From Pacificibacter marinus (GTDB lineage: Bacteria > Pseudomonadota > Alphaproteobacteria > Rhodobacterales > Rhodobacteraceae): 64,000 nucleotides of DNA. Shown here piece after piece: positions 34,202 through 43,551 of the stretch. Every line of letters begins with the position of its first letter. The first letter of the stretch is position 1. Both the position numbers and the translations under genes were made by a program. Where the stretch lies: the NCBI RefSeq assembly GCF_900109555.1, contig NZ_FNZV01000004.1, positions 1 through 64,000 on the forward strand. The letters run 5' to 3'. The notes under the pieces are model-generated. The model saw nothing but the letters and a program-made list of their open reading frames with translations, did not search any database and was not told the DNA's origin.

Positions 34202-34576
34202 ATGAAACATCCGGTGGATGTACATGTAGGAAAACGCGTTCGACATCGTCGTTGGATGGTTGGAATGACACAACAACAGCTTGCCGAAAAGGTGGGCATT
34301 AAGTTTCAACAAATCCAAAAGTACGAAACAGGTATGAACCGCGTTTCTGCGTCTCGCCTTTGGGATATTTCCGAAGCGCTCGGTGTGCCCGTTGCCTTTT
34401 TCTTTGATGGCGTTGATGCTGCGACAACCGATGTGTCGGCTGTAAATGAATCTGTTCCTGCAGATCTTCTTGCTGATAAAGAAGCTCTTGAATTGGTCCG
34501 TTCCTATTATTCAATCCCAGAAAATCAACGCCGCCGCTTGTTTGAATTGGCGCGTGTTTTGTCTGACGTCGCCTAG
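34202..34576 (+). CDS. XRE-family regulator of the alphaproteobacterial type
   Basis: 124 residues. It starts with a HTH domain: DVHVGKRVRHRRWMVGMTQQ, LAEKVGIKFQQIQKYETG, then NRVSASRLWDISEALGVPV. The C-terminal 50 residues (ALELVRSYYSIPENQRRRLFELARVLSDV) are helical. This architecture is very widely conserved in Alphaproteobacteria. AAGGAG lies upstream of the ATG at the end of a long AT-rich leader. Targets are unknown; self-regulation through the upstream palindrome is possible. Confidence 0.92.
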   Translation: MKHPVDVHVGKRVRHRRWMVGMTQQQLAEKVGIKFQQIQKYETGMNRVSASRLWDISEALGVPVAFFFDGVDAATTDVSAVNESVPADLLADKEALELVRSYYSIPENQRRRLFELARVLSDVA

Positions 34577-34634
34577 TATTATGACATTTGCGCCCGCGTG
34601 GCGCTGTCTGTTGGTAAATGTAGTTTTTTGCAAT

Positions 34635-34675
34635 GGTCCCGATGCCTTCACTGGCTGCGGGACCTTCGCGTTTTT
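34635..34675 (+). terminator. Possible terminator after the XRE gene
   Basis: GGTCCCG (34635-34641) pairs with CGGGACC (34658-34664), and a T run begins seven bases later. The delayed T run makes this uncertain. Confidence 0.35.
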
Positions 34676-34742
34676 AATAGCCCCTTTGCATCTCAAGCTT
34701 CAGTCTTTGTTTGTCCCAAGCGTCTTGACGCAGATCACCTGA

Positions 34743-34849
34743 CACTTTACCGCAAGAGATAAGCGTGGGCGCGTCGCCGCATCGCTGCTCATTCCGGCGC
34801 CAGATGTCGATCCCGCGCAGGCCGAACGCAAGGGGCGTGATCTAAAATG
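34743..34849 (+). pseudogene. Unrecognised coding fragment ending at hisN
   Basis: A stop-free plus-strand frame with protein-like content (HFTARDKRGRVAASLLIPAP then DVDPAQAERKGRDLK) ends in a TGA overlapping the hisN ATG as ATGA. It has no ATG, GTG or TTG start and is preceded in frame by TGA at 34740-34742. It looks like the 3' end of a gene that was once coupled to hisN. I cannot name the family. Confidence 0.35.
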
Positions 34850-35656
34850 ACACAGGCAAACATTGATGCACACCAGCAGCAAGACATCATCGCAACAGCC
34901 AATGCTGCAGCAGATGTCGCACGCGAGATAACGCTCAGCTATTTTCGTGGCACATCTCTAAACACCGAATCCAAACTGGAAGCAGGGTTTGATCCCGTCA
35001 CAGTTGCGGATCGGGGGGCAGAACAAGCCATGCGCGCGGTTATTGCCAAAATGCGTCCTGATGATGCCATTCACGGCGAAGAATTTGGCCCGACCAAGGG
35101 CACTTCGGGTTTGACTTGGGTGCTTGATCCTATTGATGGGACGCGTGGATTTATTTCTGGCACGCCCACATGGGGTGTTTTGATCGCTTGCCGTGACGAG
35201 ACACGGGTGCATGTCGGTGTGATCGATCAACCTTATATTGGCGAAAGATTCTTTGGCGGCTTTGGGATAGCAGAGCTGACAGGGCCGCATGGAGACAGGC
35301 CTTTGGCGGCACGGCGCGGCGTTGCGTTGAGCGATGCAATCATTTTCACGACCTTCCCAGAAGTCGGCACGCCGCAAGACCGCAAAGGTTTTGAGGCCGT
35401 TGCATCCAAGTGTAAATTGACGCGATACGGGATGGATTGTTATGCCTACGCGCTTTTGGCTGCAGGGCAAATCGATTTGGTGATCGAAGCTGGTTTGCAG
35501 CCCTATGACGTTTTGGGTCCCATCGGCGTGATCGAAGCTGCCGGTGGCGTGGTCACCGATTGGCAGGGTAATTCAGCGCAAAAAGGCGGGCGCATTATAG
35601 CCGCAGGATCAAAAGCTCTGCTGGACGAAGCTTTGGCATTGCTTGGCGATCACTGA
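34847..35656 (+). CDS. hisN: Histidinol-phosphatase, inositol-monophosphatase type
   Basis: Dephosphorylates histidinol phosphate in histidine synthesis. The 269 residues belong to the FIG/IMPase superfamily with metal motifs GEE (77-79) and LDPIDGTRGF (93-102), and a C-terminal QPYDVLGPIGVIEAAGG in place of the usual WDxxP/A motif. The GTRGFISGTPTWG stretch is typical of the HisN branch rather than inositol monophosphatases. It may be translationally coupled to a truncated upstream frame. No other his gene is near. Confidence 0.88.
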   Translation: MTQANIDAHQQQDIIATANAAADVAREITLSYFRGTSLNTESKLEAGFDPVTVADRGAEQAMRAVIAKMRPDDAIHGEEFGPTKGTSGLTWVLDPIDGTRGFISGTPTWGVLIACRDETRVHVGVIDQPYIGERFFGGFGIAELTGPHGDRPLAARRGVALSDAIIFTTFPEVGTPQDRKGFEAVASKCKLTRYGMDCYAYALLAAGQIDLVIEAGLQPYDVLGPIGVIEAAGGVVTDWQGNSAQKGGRIIAAGSKALLDEALALLGDH

Positions 35657-35757
35657 CCTGTCTTTTAAAGGTCCGTCACCAACAGGGCCGGGCAATCAAC
35701 AAGGCCAGTCACCAACGATGTGAGGCGCTATAACTTTACGATCTGAAAGGGCTTAAA

Positions 35758-37101
35758 ATGCATCCTTGTTTCATTATTCGTGGCGCAGATGTCGTTGTGA
35801 CGATGGATGACGCACGGCGCGAGATCAAAGGCGGTGATATTTTGGTCCGCAATGGCGTGATCGAAGCTGTCGGTACGCTTTTGTATGATGACGATGCGCA
35901 AATCATCGATGGGCGTGGCTGCGTTGTGACACCTGGTTTGGTGAACACGCACCACCATTTGTTTCAGACGCTGACACGCGCTGTGCCCGAGGCGCAAAAC
36001 GCTTTGCTTTTTGGTTGGTTGCAGCAACTTTACCCGATTTGGGCGCAGTTCACGCCGGATCACATGCGCACCTCTGCCATGGTGGGACTGGCGGAATTGG
36101 CCTTTTCGGGATGCTCACTGACCTCAGATCATTTGTACCTTTACCCCAATGGATCGCGGTTAGAAGACACCATTGATGCCGCCAAACAAGTCGGCATTCG
36201 CCTGCATGCCACACGTGGCGCGATGAGTATTGGTGAAAGCGATGGAGGTTTGCCGCCTGACAGTTTGGTCGAGCGCGAAGACGATATTCTAGATGATTGC
36301 ATCCGCGTGATTGATGCATTTCATGACCCAAATCCCGGTGCGATGATCCGCATTGGTGTTGCGCCATGTTCGCCCTTTTCCGTCAGCCGAGATTTGATGC
36401 GCAACGCGGCACTTTTAGCGCGCGATAAAGGCGTGATGATGCATACGCATTTGGCCGAAAACGATGAAGATGTGGCCTATTCCTTAGAAAAGTTCGGCTG
36501 TCGTCCGGGGCAATACGCCCAAGATTTGGGCTGGGTGGGCCCTGATGTGTGGCACGCGCATTGTGTCAAACTGGATGTGTCCGAAATCGAATTATTTGCC
36601 CAAACAGGCACAGGTGTGGCTCATTGCCCATGTTCAAATTGTCGTCTTGGGTCTGGCATCGCTCCTGTGCGCGCGATGCGGGATGCCGGGGTCAATGTGG
36701 GGCTTGGGGTCGATGGATCAGCGTCCAACGATGCCGGTAATCTGGTGTCAGAGGCGCGCCAAGCCATGTTGTTGCAACGTGTGATGAACGGGGCTGACAA
36801 AATGAGTCCACGTGAGGCCCTGGAGATCGCGACGCGCGGCGGGGCGCAAGTGCTGGGTCGTGATGATGTTGGACAAATCGCTGTGGGTATGCGGGCCGAT
36901 ATTGCCCTTTGGGATGTCTCTGACATTGAATCTTCGGGCAGTTGGGATCCTGCTGCGCTGCTTTTGGCAGGTCCAACGCAGGTCAAGCATCTCTTTGTCG
37001 AGGGCAATCAGATCATCAAAGACGGCTGGCTTGCGACGCTGGATATAAGGCGGGTTCTGGATCAGCAATCAATGTTGGTACAGGGCCTTATGGGGCGCTA
37101 G
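35758..37101 (+). CDS. 8-oxoguanine deaminase (amidohydrolase)
   Basis: 447-residue amidohydrolase of the TrzN/AtzB-like branch, most similar in layout to 8-oxoguanine deaminase (EC 3.5.4.32), which converts 8-oxoguanine to urate. Metal-binding residues are NTHHHLFQTL (HxH at 65-67), HTHLAENDED with a further His, HAHCVK, and LGVDGSASND with the catalytic Asp. GAAAGG precedes the ATG. It is convergent with guanine deaminase, so two purine-base deaminases face each other. Hydroxyatrazine-type hydrolases share the fold, so the substrate is inferred. Confidence 0.85.
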   Translation: MHPCFIIRGADVVVTMDDARREIKGGDILVRNGVIEAVGTLLYDDDAQIIDGRGCVVTPGLVNTHHHLFQTLTRAVPEAQNALLFGWLQQLYPIWAQFTPDHMRTSAMVGLAELAFSGCSLTSDHLYLYPNGSRLEDTIDAAKQVGIRLHATRGAMSIGESDGGLPPDSLVEREDDILDDCIRVIDAFHDPNPGAMIRIGVAPCSPFSVSRDLMRNAALLARDKGVMMHTHLAENDEDVAYSLEKFGCRPGQYAQDLGWVGPDVWHAHCVKLDVSEIELFAQTGTGVAHCPCSNCRLGSGIAPVRAMRDAGVNVGLGVDGSASNDAGNLVSEARQAMLLQRVMNGADKMSPREALEIATRGGAQVLGRDDVGQIAVGMRADIALWDVSDIESSGSWDPAALLLAGPTQVKHLFVEGNQIIKDGWLATLDIRRVLDQQSMLVQGLMGR

Positions 37102-37184
37102 ATCGATGTTGTGTGTCATAGTGTTTGGCTATCGTTTTTGACGCGTGTGCAACGTGGTCACGTGAAATAGCGACACACAAGCGA

Positions 37185-38501
37185 TTACGCCACAGGGATG
37201 CCCATCACATAGGTTTTTGAAATAGCACGATCATCGCCCATCATGATGGTGGGAAATACGGATTCCCAAATGGTTTGGGCTCTTGCGCTACGCTGCGCGA
37301 TTTCAGGTGTGGATGCCAAATCAATGACTGTCAAATCCGCTTCCATCCCGACCGCAATGCTGCCGATCTGTGCGCCCATATGCAGTGCCTCGGCGGACCC
37401 TTTTGTGGCCAACCACAACAACTGCGCTGGGTGCAATGCTGTGCCTGTCAGCTGACCTATTTCATAGCTCGCTGCCATGGTCCGCAACATTGAAAAACTG
37501 GACCCACCGCCAGTGTCCGTAGCCAAACCAACGCGTAAACCATCTGCTTTACGTGCCGCCATATTGAACAAGCCTGATCCAATAAATGTGTTTGAGGTTG
37601 GGCAATGTATGAGCGAGCTGCCAGTGTCTTGCAGGCGCGCAATTTCGCGTGGCTCCAAGTGAATAGCATGGCCAAACAAAGCGCCTTTGCCAATCAATCC
37701 ATATGTTTCATAGGTGTCCAGATAATCGCGCGCGTTGGGATAAAATGACTTTACCCATGCGATTTCATCGGTCTGTTCGCTTAGATGAGTTTGCATTAAA
37801 CAGCTTGGGTTTTCGGCCCAAAGCGCACCAAGCGCTTCGAGTTGCTCAGGGGTTGAGGTGGGCGAAAATCGCGGCGTGATGGCATATGTTGCGCGGCCTT
37901 TACCGTGCCATTTGTTCAACAAAGCTTTGGACTGGTCATAAGCAGTTTGTGCTGTGTCACGCAGACCCTGGGGGGCTGTGTCTCGGTCCATACAGGTTTT
38001 GCCTGCAACAATGCGCATTCCGCGCGTTTGAGCGGCTTTAAACAGCGCATCCACAGATTCAGGATGAATCGTGCAAAAGGACGCAACCGTTGTGGTGCCA
38101 TGAGACAGCAAAAAATCCAGATACAAGTTTGCAATCTCGCGGGCATAGGCGGTATCTGCAAAACGCTGTTCTTCGGGGAATGTGTAGGTGTTCAGCCAGT
38201 CAATTAATCGTTTGCCCCAAGAGGCGATGATGCCCGTTTGCGGATAATGTGCATGAGCGTCAATAAAGCCGGGGCTGATCAACGCGTCCCCATGATCGTG
38301 TACGGTGGCGTGCGGCGCGGTGCGGCGCAGGGTGCTGAGCGGGGCAATTTGCGCAATCAGTCCATTTTTAATCAAAATGGCGCTTTTTTGTGCTGTCACG
38401 GCTTGTTCGGCAGGCAAGGTAAATGGATCGCCATGATACGTGACAATCTGACCCGATATGATGCTGTCTTGCGTGACTTTTGATCCGAGAGGGCGTGACA
38501 T
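37185..38501 (-). CDS. guaD: Guanine deaminase
   Basis: Deaminates guanine to xanthine in purine salvage/catabolism (EC 3.5.4.3). The 438 residues carry FIDAHAHYPQTGIIASWG with the HAH metal site (His83, His85) and the GuaD-typical YPQ, QTHLSEQTDE, GHAIHL, HCPTSN and ATDTGGGSSFSM. GGAG precedes the ATG at 38501. It is divergent from mgtE. Confidence 0.95.
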   Translation of the reverse strand: MSRPLGSKVTQDSIISGQIVTYHGDPFTLPAEQAVTAQKSAILIKNGLIAQIAPLSTLRRTAPHATVHDHGDALISPGFIDAHAHYPQTGIIASWGKRLIDWLNTYTFPEEQRFADTAYAREIANLYLDFLLSHGTTTVASFCTIHPESVDALFKAAQTRGMRIVAGKTCMDRDTAPQGLRDTAQTAYDQSKALLNKWHGKGRATYAITPRFSPTSTPEQLEALGALWAENPSCLMQTHLSEQTDEIAWVKSFYPNARDYLDTYETYGLIGKGALFGHAIHLEPREIARLQDTGSSLIHCPTSNTFIGSGLFNMAARKADGLRVGLATDTGGGSSFSMLRTMAASYEIGQLTGTALHPAQLLWLATKGSAEALHMGAQIGSIAVGMEADLTVIDLASTPEIAQRSARAQTIWESVFPTIMMGDDRAISKTYVMGIPVA

Positions 38502-38634
38502 GGCAAACTCCAAAAAAATATTACGCTAACCTAGAACGAGGAATTTCGAAGGTAAATCGATCTAGCCCCTGTTTCTTGATCTCTTGGTGCCGTAGTGTTT
38601 GCAAAAGAGGCAACTTAAGGTCCGTGAGCACAGT

Positions 38635-40026
38635 ATGGTTGAAGAATTCGCACAGCAAGAACAGAACGAAACGCAGGACGAAGATGGTTATGTCTTAAGT
38701 CCTAGGGTTATCTCTGCGATTCTCTTTGCCGTAGAAACGCAGGACCAAGCTAAACTGATCGACTTGATGGAACCGCTGCACGCGGCTGACATCGCCGACC
38801 TTTTGGAGCAGGTCAACGCCTTTGATCGGCGCAGGCTTGTCGAACTTTACGGGCGCGAGCTGGACGGTGAAATCCTGTCCGAGGTGGATGACGGTATCCG
38901 CGAAGAAGTTATCGCGCTTATGCGGCCCGAAGTTTTGGCCGAGGCTGTGCGTGATCTCGAATCTGACGATGTTGTTGATCTGATTGAAGATCTCGAAGAT
39001 GACGCGAAAGAAGCGATCTTGGCCTCGCTCGAAGATGCTGACCGTGTCGTTGTCGAACAGTCTTTGTCCTACCCTGAATTTTCCGCGGGCCGTTTGATGC
39101 AGCGCGAAGTGGTGATGGGGCCTGAGCACTGGAATGTAGGTGAAGCAATTGATTTTATGCGCGAAACCGAAGGTCTACCCGAAGATTTCTACCACATGGT
39201 GATTACAAATCCACTGATGCATCCCATCGGTCACGTGACACTTGGCAAGATTTTGGGCGCGCCGCGTTCCCAGTTGTTGCGCGATATTTTGGAACCGGGA
39301 TTTCGGACTTTTCGCGTCGATGAAAGCGAATCTGACGTCGCTTATGCGTTCAACCAATACCATATGATTTCCGCGCCTGTGGTCGATGACGACGGCCGTG
39401 TGATCGGTGTGATCACCATCGATGACGCGATGAATGTGCTTGATGAAGAACACGAAGAAGACATCATGCGCCTTGCGGGTGTTGGCGATGGAACTTTGTC
39501 TGACCGCGTGTCTGAGACCGTAAAGCAACGCCTGCCTTGGTTGGCGGTGAACTTGATGACGGCGATCATGGCGTCGTTGGTTATCGCCCAATTTGAGGCC
39601 ACAATTACAGCACTGGTGGCTTTGGCTGTTTTGATGCCCATCGTGGCATCCATGGGGGGTAACGCGGGTACGCAGGCGCTTACCGTGGCTGTGCGCGCGA
39701 TTGCCACACGCGATTTGACCGGTGCAAACGTGTGGCGGGTGATCCGGCGCGAGGTGCTTGTGGGGTTGGTTAATGGTTTGATTTTTGCCGTGATCATGGG
39801 CGCCGTTGGCATGATTTGGTTCGGCTCTCCGGCGCTTGGCTTGGTGATTTCTACCGCTATGGTAATCAATTTGGTCGTCGCTGGGTTGGCAGGCATTGGC
39901 GTGCCTGTTGTGTTGGAACGGATCGGCGTCGATCCCGCTTTGGCGTCTGGCGCATTCGTGACCACTGTGACCGACATTGTGGGATTTTTCGCGTTCTTGG
40001 GGCTTGCCGCTACATTTTTATTGTAA
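38635..40026 (+). CDS. mgtE: Magnesium transporter MgtE
   Basis: Homodimeric Mg2+ channel gated by cytosolic magnesium. The 463 residues comprise an acidic N domain (to about 140), two CBS domains (about 145-265, for example VVMGPEHWNVGEAIDFM and RVIGVITIDDAMNVL), the plug helix, and five transmembrane helices from about 295 with SMGGNAGTQALTVAVRAIA as the pore signature. The ATG at 38635 is chosen over a TTG 36 bases upstream. No M-box riboswitch is seen in the 130-base leader. Confidence 0.95.
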   Translation: MVEEFAQQEQNETQDEDGYVLSPRVISAILFAVETQDQAKLIDLMEPLHAADIADLLEQVNAFDRRRLVELYGRELDGEILSEVDDGIREEVIALMRPEVLAEAVRDLESDDVVDLIEDLEDDAKEAILASLEDADRVVVEQSLSYPEFSAGRLMQREVVMGPEHWNVGEAIDFMRETEGLPEDFYHMVITNPLMHPIGHVTLGKILGAPRSQLLRDILEPGFRTFRVDESESDVAYAFNQYHMISAPVVDDDGRVIGVITIDDAMNVLDEEHEEDIMRLAGVGDGTLSDRVSETVKQRLPWLAVNLMTAIMASLVIAQFEATITALVALAVLMPIVASMGGNAGTQALTVAVRAIATRDLTGANVWRVIRREVLVGLVNGLIFAVIMGAVGMIWFGSPALGLVISTAMVINLVVAGLAGIGVPVVLERIGVDPALASGAFVTTVTDIVGFFAFLGLAATFLL

Positions 40027-40073
40027 AATATTGTGAGCCGAAATTTCGGGACTAAAATGTCAGGGGCGTTGAT

Positions 40074-40643
40074 TTGGTAGATGTGAGTGTTGATTTAAAA
40101 GCCATTGCCCGCAAGCGCGCGCTTGAACAACGGGGCATTGCGCATCTACGCGACCAAGAGCGTGCCGCACAAGCTGGCGCTTTGTTGACTGGATTTTTAA
40201 CCCCCTATTTCGGCAAAGTTATTGCTGGATATATGCCGATTAAATCCGAAATTGACCCTCTGCCTGCGATGCATTTTTTATCGAAACAAGGCCCTGTTGC
40301 TGTGCCTGTGGTCGAGGCAAAGGCAACTCCGCTTCGGTTTGATACATGGACCCCAAAGGCCCAGATGGTCGCCGGAGCATATGGGGCTCAGGTGCCGAAA
40401 GTGTCAAAGCCAGTCGTCCCTGATGTGTTGATTGTGCCGCTTGTGGCCTTCAATCGTGCGGGGCATCGGCTTGGGTATGGTGGCGGATTTTATGATCGCA
40501 CTTTGGCCAAATTACGTGAGACCCAAGACGTGTTTGCAGTTGGATTCGCTTATAGCGGGCAGGAAATGTCTGATTTTCCAGTGACACAGTTTGACGTGCC
40601 TTTGGATGCTATTGTGACCGAAGCCGAAGTTTTCACGCTCTAG
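40074..40643 (+). CDS. 5-formyltetrahydrofolate cyclo-ligase
   Basis: Converts 5-formyl-THF to 5,10-methenyl-THF with ATP. The 189 residues have the basic N-terminal helix KAIARKRALEQRG, the PIKSEIDPLPAM stretch and the family signature LGYGGGFYDRTL near 133-144. The start is a TTG at 40074 preceded by CAGGGG at suitable distance; a GTG at 40083 is possible. 48 bases after mgtE. No 6S RNA, often found beside this gene in proteobacteria, is evident in the short upstream gap. Confidence 0.93.
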   Translation: MVDVSVDLKAIARKRALEQRGIAHLRDQERAAQAGALLTGFLTPYFGKVIAGYMPIKSEIDPLPAMHFLSKQGPVAVPVVEAKATPLRFDTWTPKAQMVAGAYGAQVPKVSKPVVPDVLIVPLVAFNRAGHRLGYGGGFYDRTLAKLRETQDVFAVGFAYSGQEMSDFPVTQFDVPLDAIVTEAEVFTL

Positions 40644-40713
40644 GTAACTTACGCGCTCATTTGGGGGCGTGCGGGGCTTGCATTTGCACGCCAAGGGCGG
40701 ATAAGCCAGTCGC

Positions 40714-41526
40714 ATGAAAATTCTATTTCTCGGCGATATCGTCGGTCGCGCAGGGCGCGATGCGGTGATCCAACGGCTGCCCAGTTTGCGTCAAGACTGG
40801 AAGCTCGATTTTGTTGTGGTGAACGGTGAAAACTGCACCAATGGCATGGGCTTGTCTGCGGACCACGCCAAGCTTTTGCTTGAAGCTGGCATTGATTGTT
40901 TGACCCTCGGCGATCACGCGTTTGATCAAAAAGACATGATGCAGTTTTGCGAAACTGAGACGCGGATCATTCGCCCGATTAACTTTGCCAAAACGGCGCC
41001 GGGACGTGGCGTGCGCATCTTTGAAGACGCGCGCGGTCGTCGCATTTTGGTGGCGCAGGTTTTGGGGCAAGTGTTCATGAAGCGCGCCTTTGATGACCCA
41101 TTTTCTGCATTAGACGATGTGTTCAATCGTCACAAACTGGGCGGACAAATCCAAGCTGCGTTGATTGATGTACATTGCGAAGCCACATCTGAAAAAATGG
41201 CGATGGGGCATTTTTGCGATGGCAAGGCGTCAGTCGTTGTCGGCACGCACACCCATGTTTGTACCGGAGATGCACAAATTTTGCCCGCTGGCACGGCCTA
41301 TTTGACCGACGCTGGCATGTGCGGCGACTATAATTCTGTGATTGGTATGGACAAAGCAGAACCGCTGCGTCGCTTTATCACAGGCATGTCAAAGGGGCGG
41401 TTTGAACCTGCAAAAGGTGAAGCAACCCTGTCTGGCGTTTACGTGGAAACAGATGACCGCACGGGCCTTGCCACACGGGTCAAACAAATCCGCCATGGCG
41501 GCCGTTTGGAACAAAGTCAGCCTTAA
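40714..41526 (+). CDS. YmdB-family metallophosphoesterase
   Basis: 270 residues of the TIGR00282 family, binuclear-metal phosphodiesterases. The metal ligands are in LFLGDIVGRAGRD (Asp8), VVNGENCTNGMGL (Glu39/Asn40), LGDHAFD, DVHCEATSEK and VVGTHTHVCTGD. Bacillus YmdB is a cyclic-nucleotide phosphodiesterase affecting biofilm gene expression; activity here is not proven. It starts 70 bases after the 5-FCL gene and probably shares its transcript. Confidence 0.92.
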   Translation: MKILFLGDIVGRAGRDAVIQRLPSLRQDWKLDFVVVNGENCTNGMGLSADHAKLLLEAGIDCLTLGDHAFDQKDMMQFCETETRIIRPINFAKTAPGRGVRIFEDARGRRILVAQVLGQVFMKRAFDDPFSALDDVFNRHKLGGQIQAALIDVHCEATSEKMAMGHFCDGKASVVVGTHTHVCTGDAQILPAGTAYLTDAGMCGDYNSVIGMDKAEPLRRFITGMSKGRFEPAKGEATLSGVYVETDDRTGLATRVKQIRHGGRLEQSQP

Positions 41527-41658
41527 TCGCACGGCATTGTTTTCGCACAATGAAACCTCAAAGATGACTTTGAACCCTCTACATGCATTTTGCAGCTTGT
41601 GGAGGGCGTGTCTCCGCGTCCATTATACGCGCAGTCTTTATCAAGTCGTTGAGGTGGC

Positions 41659-43440
41659 ATGGAGATTTTTCATTTTGAACCGATGACACAAGCAATTGTG
41701 TCTTTGGTGGTGGTCGGGTTCATGTTCGTGCTGTTTGTGCGCGAGGTTTTCCCGACTGAAGTGGTCGCCTTAACAGGAGCCGCTTTGATGATGGTCTTGG
41801 GGATTTTGCCCTATGATGCTGGCCTGGCTGTTCTGGCAAACCCCGCGCCTTGGACCATTGCCGCGATGTTTATCGTGATGGGCGCTTTGGTGCGCACCGG
41901 TGGGCTTGAATGGTTCACGCGCCTTGCGGGGCGTTCAGCCGAAAAGCACCCGTCGTTGTCCATTGGAATGCTCTTGGCTGTGGTTGTCGTCTTGTCCGCA
42001 TTCGTGGCCAACACCCCCGTCGTGGTCGTGATGATTCCTGTCTTTGTTCAGCTCAGTTCAAAGATTGGTATTTCGGCGTCTAAGCTTTTGATCCCGTTGT
42101 CCTATGCCGCGATCATGGGGGGCACGATGACGTTGATCGGGACCTCGACAAACCTCTTGGTTGATGGTGTGGCGCGTGCCCAAGGCATGGAACCTTTTTC
42201 GATTTTTGAGGTCTCAATTCTTGGGGCGATCATTGTCGTTTGGGGGATGGCCTATTTGTATTTCATCGGTAGGCATCTGCTGCCTGAACGGGACAGCTTG
42301 GCCAATATGCTGAGCGGCTCACGGGGCAAAATGAAGTTTTTCACCGAAGCGATTGTGCCTCCTGACAGCAACTTGATCGGGCGCGAAGTTTTGGATGTTC
42401 AACTGTTCAAGCGCGAAGGTGTGCGGTTGATCGATGTGGTGCGCGGCGACACGTCACTGCGCCATGCCCTTGAAAGCGTCGCGCTTGAGGTTGGGGATCG
42501 CATCGTGTTGCGGTCGCAAATATCCGAGCTCTTAAGTCTTCAGCGGGATAAGTCTCTCAAACGTGTGAACCAAGTGTCGGCAGTCGAAACGACGACCGTG
42601 GAAACGCTGATCACGCCCGGATGCAAAATGGTTGGCCGTTCACTGGTGTCCATGCGTCTGCGGCGGCGGTACGGGATTTATGTTTTGGCTGTTCATCGAC
42701 GCAACCAAAACTTGGGCCAAAAGATCAATGATTTGGTCGTGCGGGTCGGTGACACATTGCTGATTGAGGGCGCGCCTGCCGACATTCAACGCCTTGCTGC
42801 GGATATGGATATGGGCGACGTGTCAAAGCCGACCGAGCGCGCGTATCACAGATCACATGCACCGATTGCGCTGATCGCGATGTTTTCCATCGTGATTTTA
42901 GCCGCCTTTGGCGTCGCGCCGATTTTGATGCTGTCTGTCGTTTCCGTCGCGGTGGTTCTGGTCACGCGCTGTATTGACGCCGAAGAAGCCTTTTCCTTTG
43001 TTGACACCCGACTGCTGACTTTGATTTTTTCGATGCTGGCTGTCGGAGCATCGCTGCAGGCTTCTGGCGCTGTTGCTATGATCGTGGGGTGGATCGCGCC
43101 GTTGCTTGATGGATTGCCGATCTTCTTTGTGATCTGGTCAATCTATTTGATGACATCCGTTTTAACCGAACTTGTGTCCAACAATGCTGTGGCTGTTGTG
43201 GTCACTCCGATTGCCATCGCGCTTGGGCATCAAATGGGGCTTGATCCACGTGGACTTGTTGTGGCTGTGATGGTCGCTGCATCTGCATCTTTTGCCACGC
43301 CGATTGGCTATCAAACCAACACGATGGTTTATGGGCCGGGGGGGTATAAGTTCACTGATTATATGAAGGTCGGTATCCCGCTTAATATTTCCATCGGGCT
43401 TTTGTCATCGGCGGTTATTCCATTTTTGTGGCCACTTTAA
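41659..43440 (+). CDS. SLC13/DASS-type permease with two TrkA-C domains
   Basis: 593-residue inner-membrane transporter. There are two membrane halves (about 1-215 and 395-593), each with a family signature: FVANTPVVVVMIPV with LIGTSTNLLVDG, and ELVSNNAVAVVVTPIAIALG with ATPIGYQTNTMVYG. Between them are two TrkA-C (RCK_C) domains at about 220-385 (PDSNLIGREVLDVQL, and CKMVGRSLVSMRLRRRYGI). This plan is common in SLC13-like permeases for sulfate, citrate or other anions; the substrate is open. GAGGTGGC precedes the ATG. Confidence 0.92.
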   Translation: MEIFHFEPMTQAIVSLVVVGFMFVLFVREVFPTEVVALTGAALMMVLGILPYDAGLAVLANPAPWTIAAMFIVMGALVRTGGLEWFTRLAGRSAEKHPSLSIGMLLAVVVVLSAFVANTPVVVVMIPVFVQLSSKIGISASKLLIPLSYAAIMGGTMTLIGTSTNLLVDGVARAQGMEPFSIFEVSILGAIIVVWGMAYLYFIGRHLLPERDSLANMLSGSRGKMKFFTEAIVPPDSNLIGREVLDVQLFKREGVRLIDVVRGDTSLRHALESVALEVGDRIVLRSQISELLSLQRDKSLKRVNQVSAVETTTVETLITPGCKMVGRSLVSMRLRRRYGIYVLAVHRRNQNLGQKINDLVVRVGDTLLIEGAPADIQRLAADMDMGDVSKPTERAYHRSHAPIALIAMFSIVILAAFGVAPILMLSVVSVAVVLVTRCIDAEEAFSFVDTRLLTLIFSMLAVGASLQASGAVAMIVGWIAPLLDGLPIFFVIWSIYLMTSVLTELVSNNAVAVVVTPIAIALGHQMGLDPRGLVVAVMVAASASFATPIGYQTNTMVYGPGGYKFTDYMKVGIPLNISIGLLSSAVIPFLWPL

Positions 43441-43551
43441 TTTAGCAACTGGTTGGTTTGGCGCGTTCATTCGATTGGCTGGCCTTGCAGGCACAGGCCC
43501 GCATCGCCTATACGTGGGCAAAGCTGAAATTCTAGTTGCGAAAGGCTCCTC

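Noticed and set aside
34700-34882. 60-codon minus-strand frame at the hisN start
   Set aside because: No ribosome site, and it overlaps the hisN start and the more protein-like plus-strand fragment.
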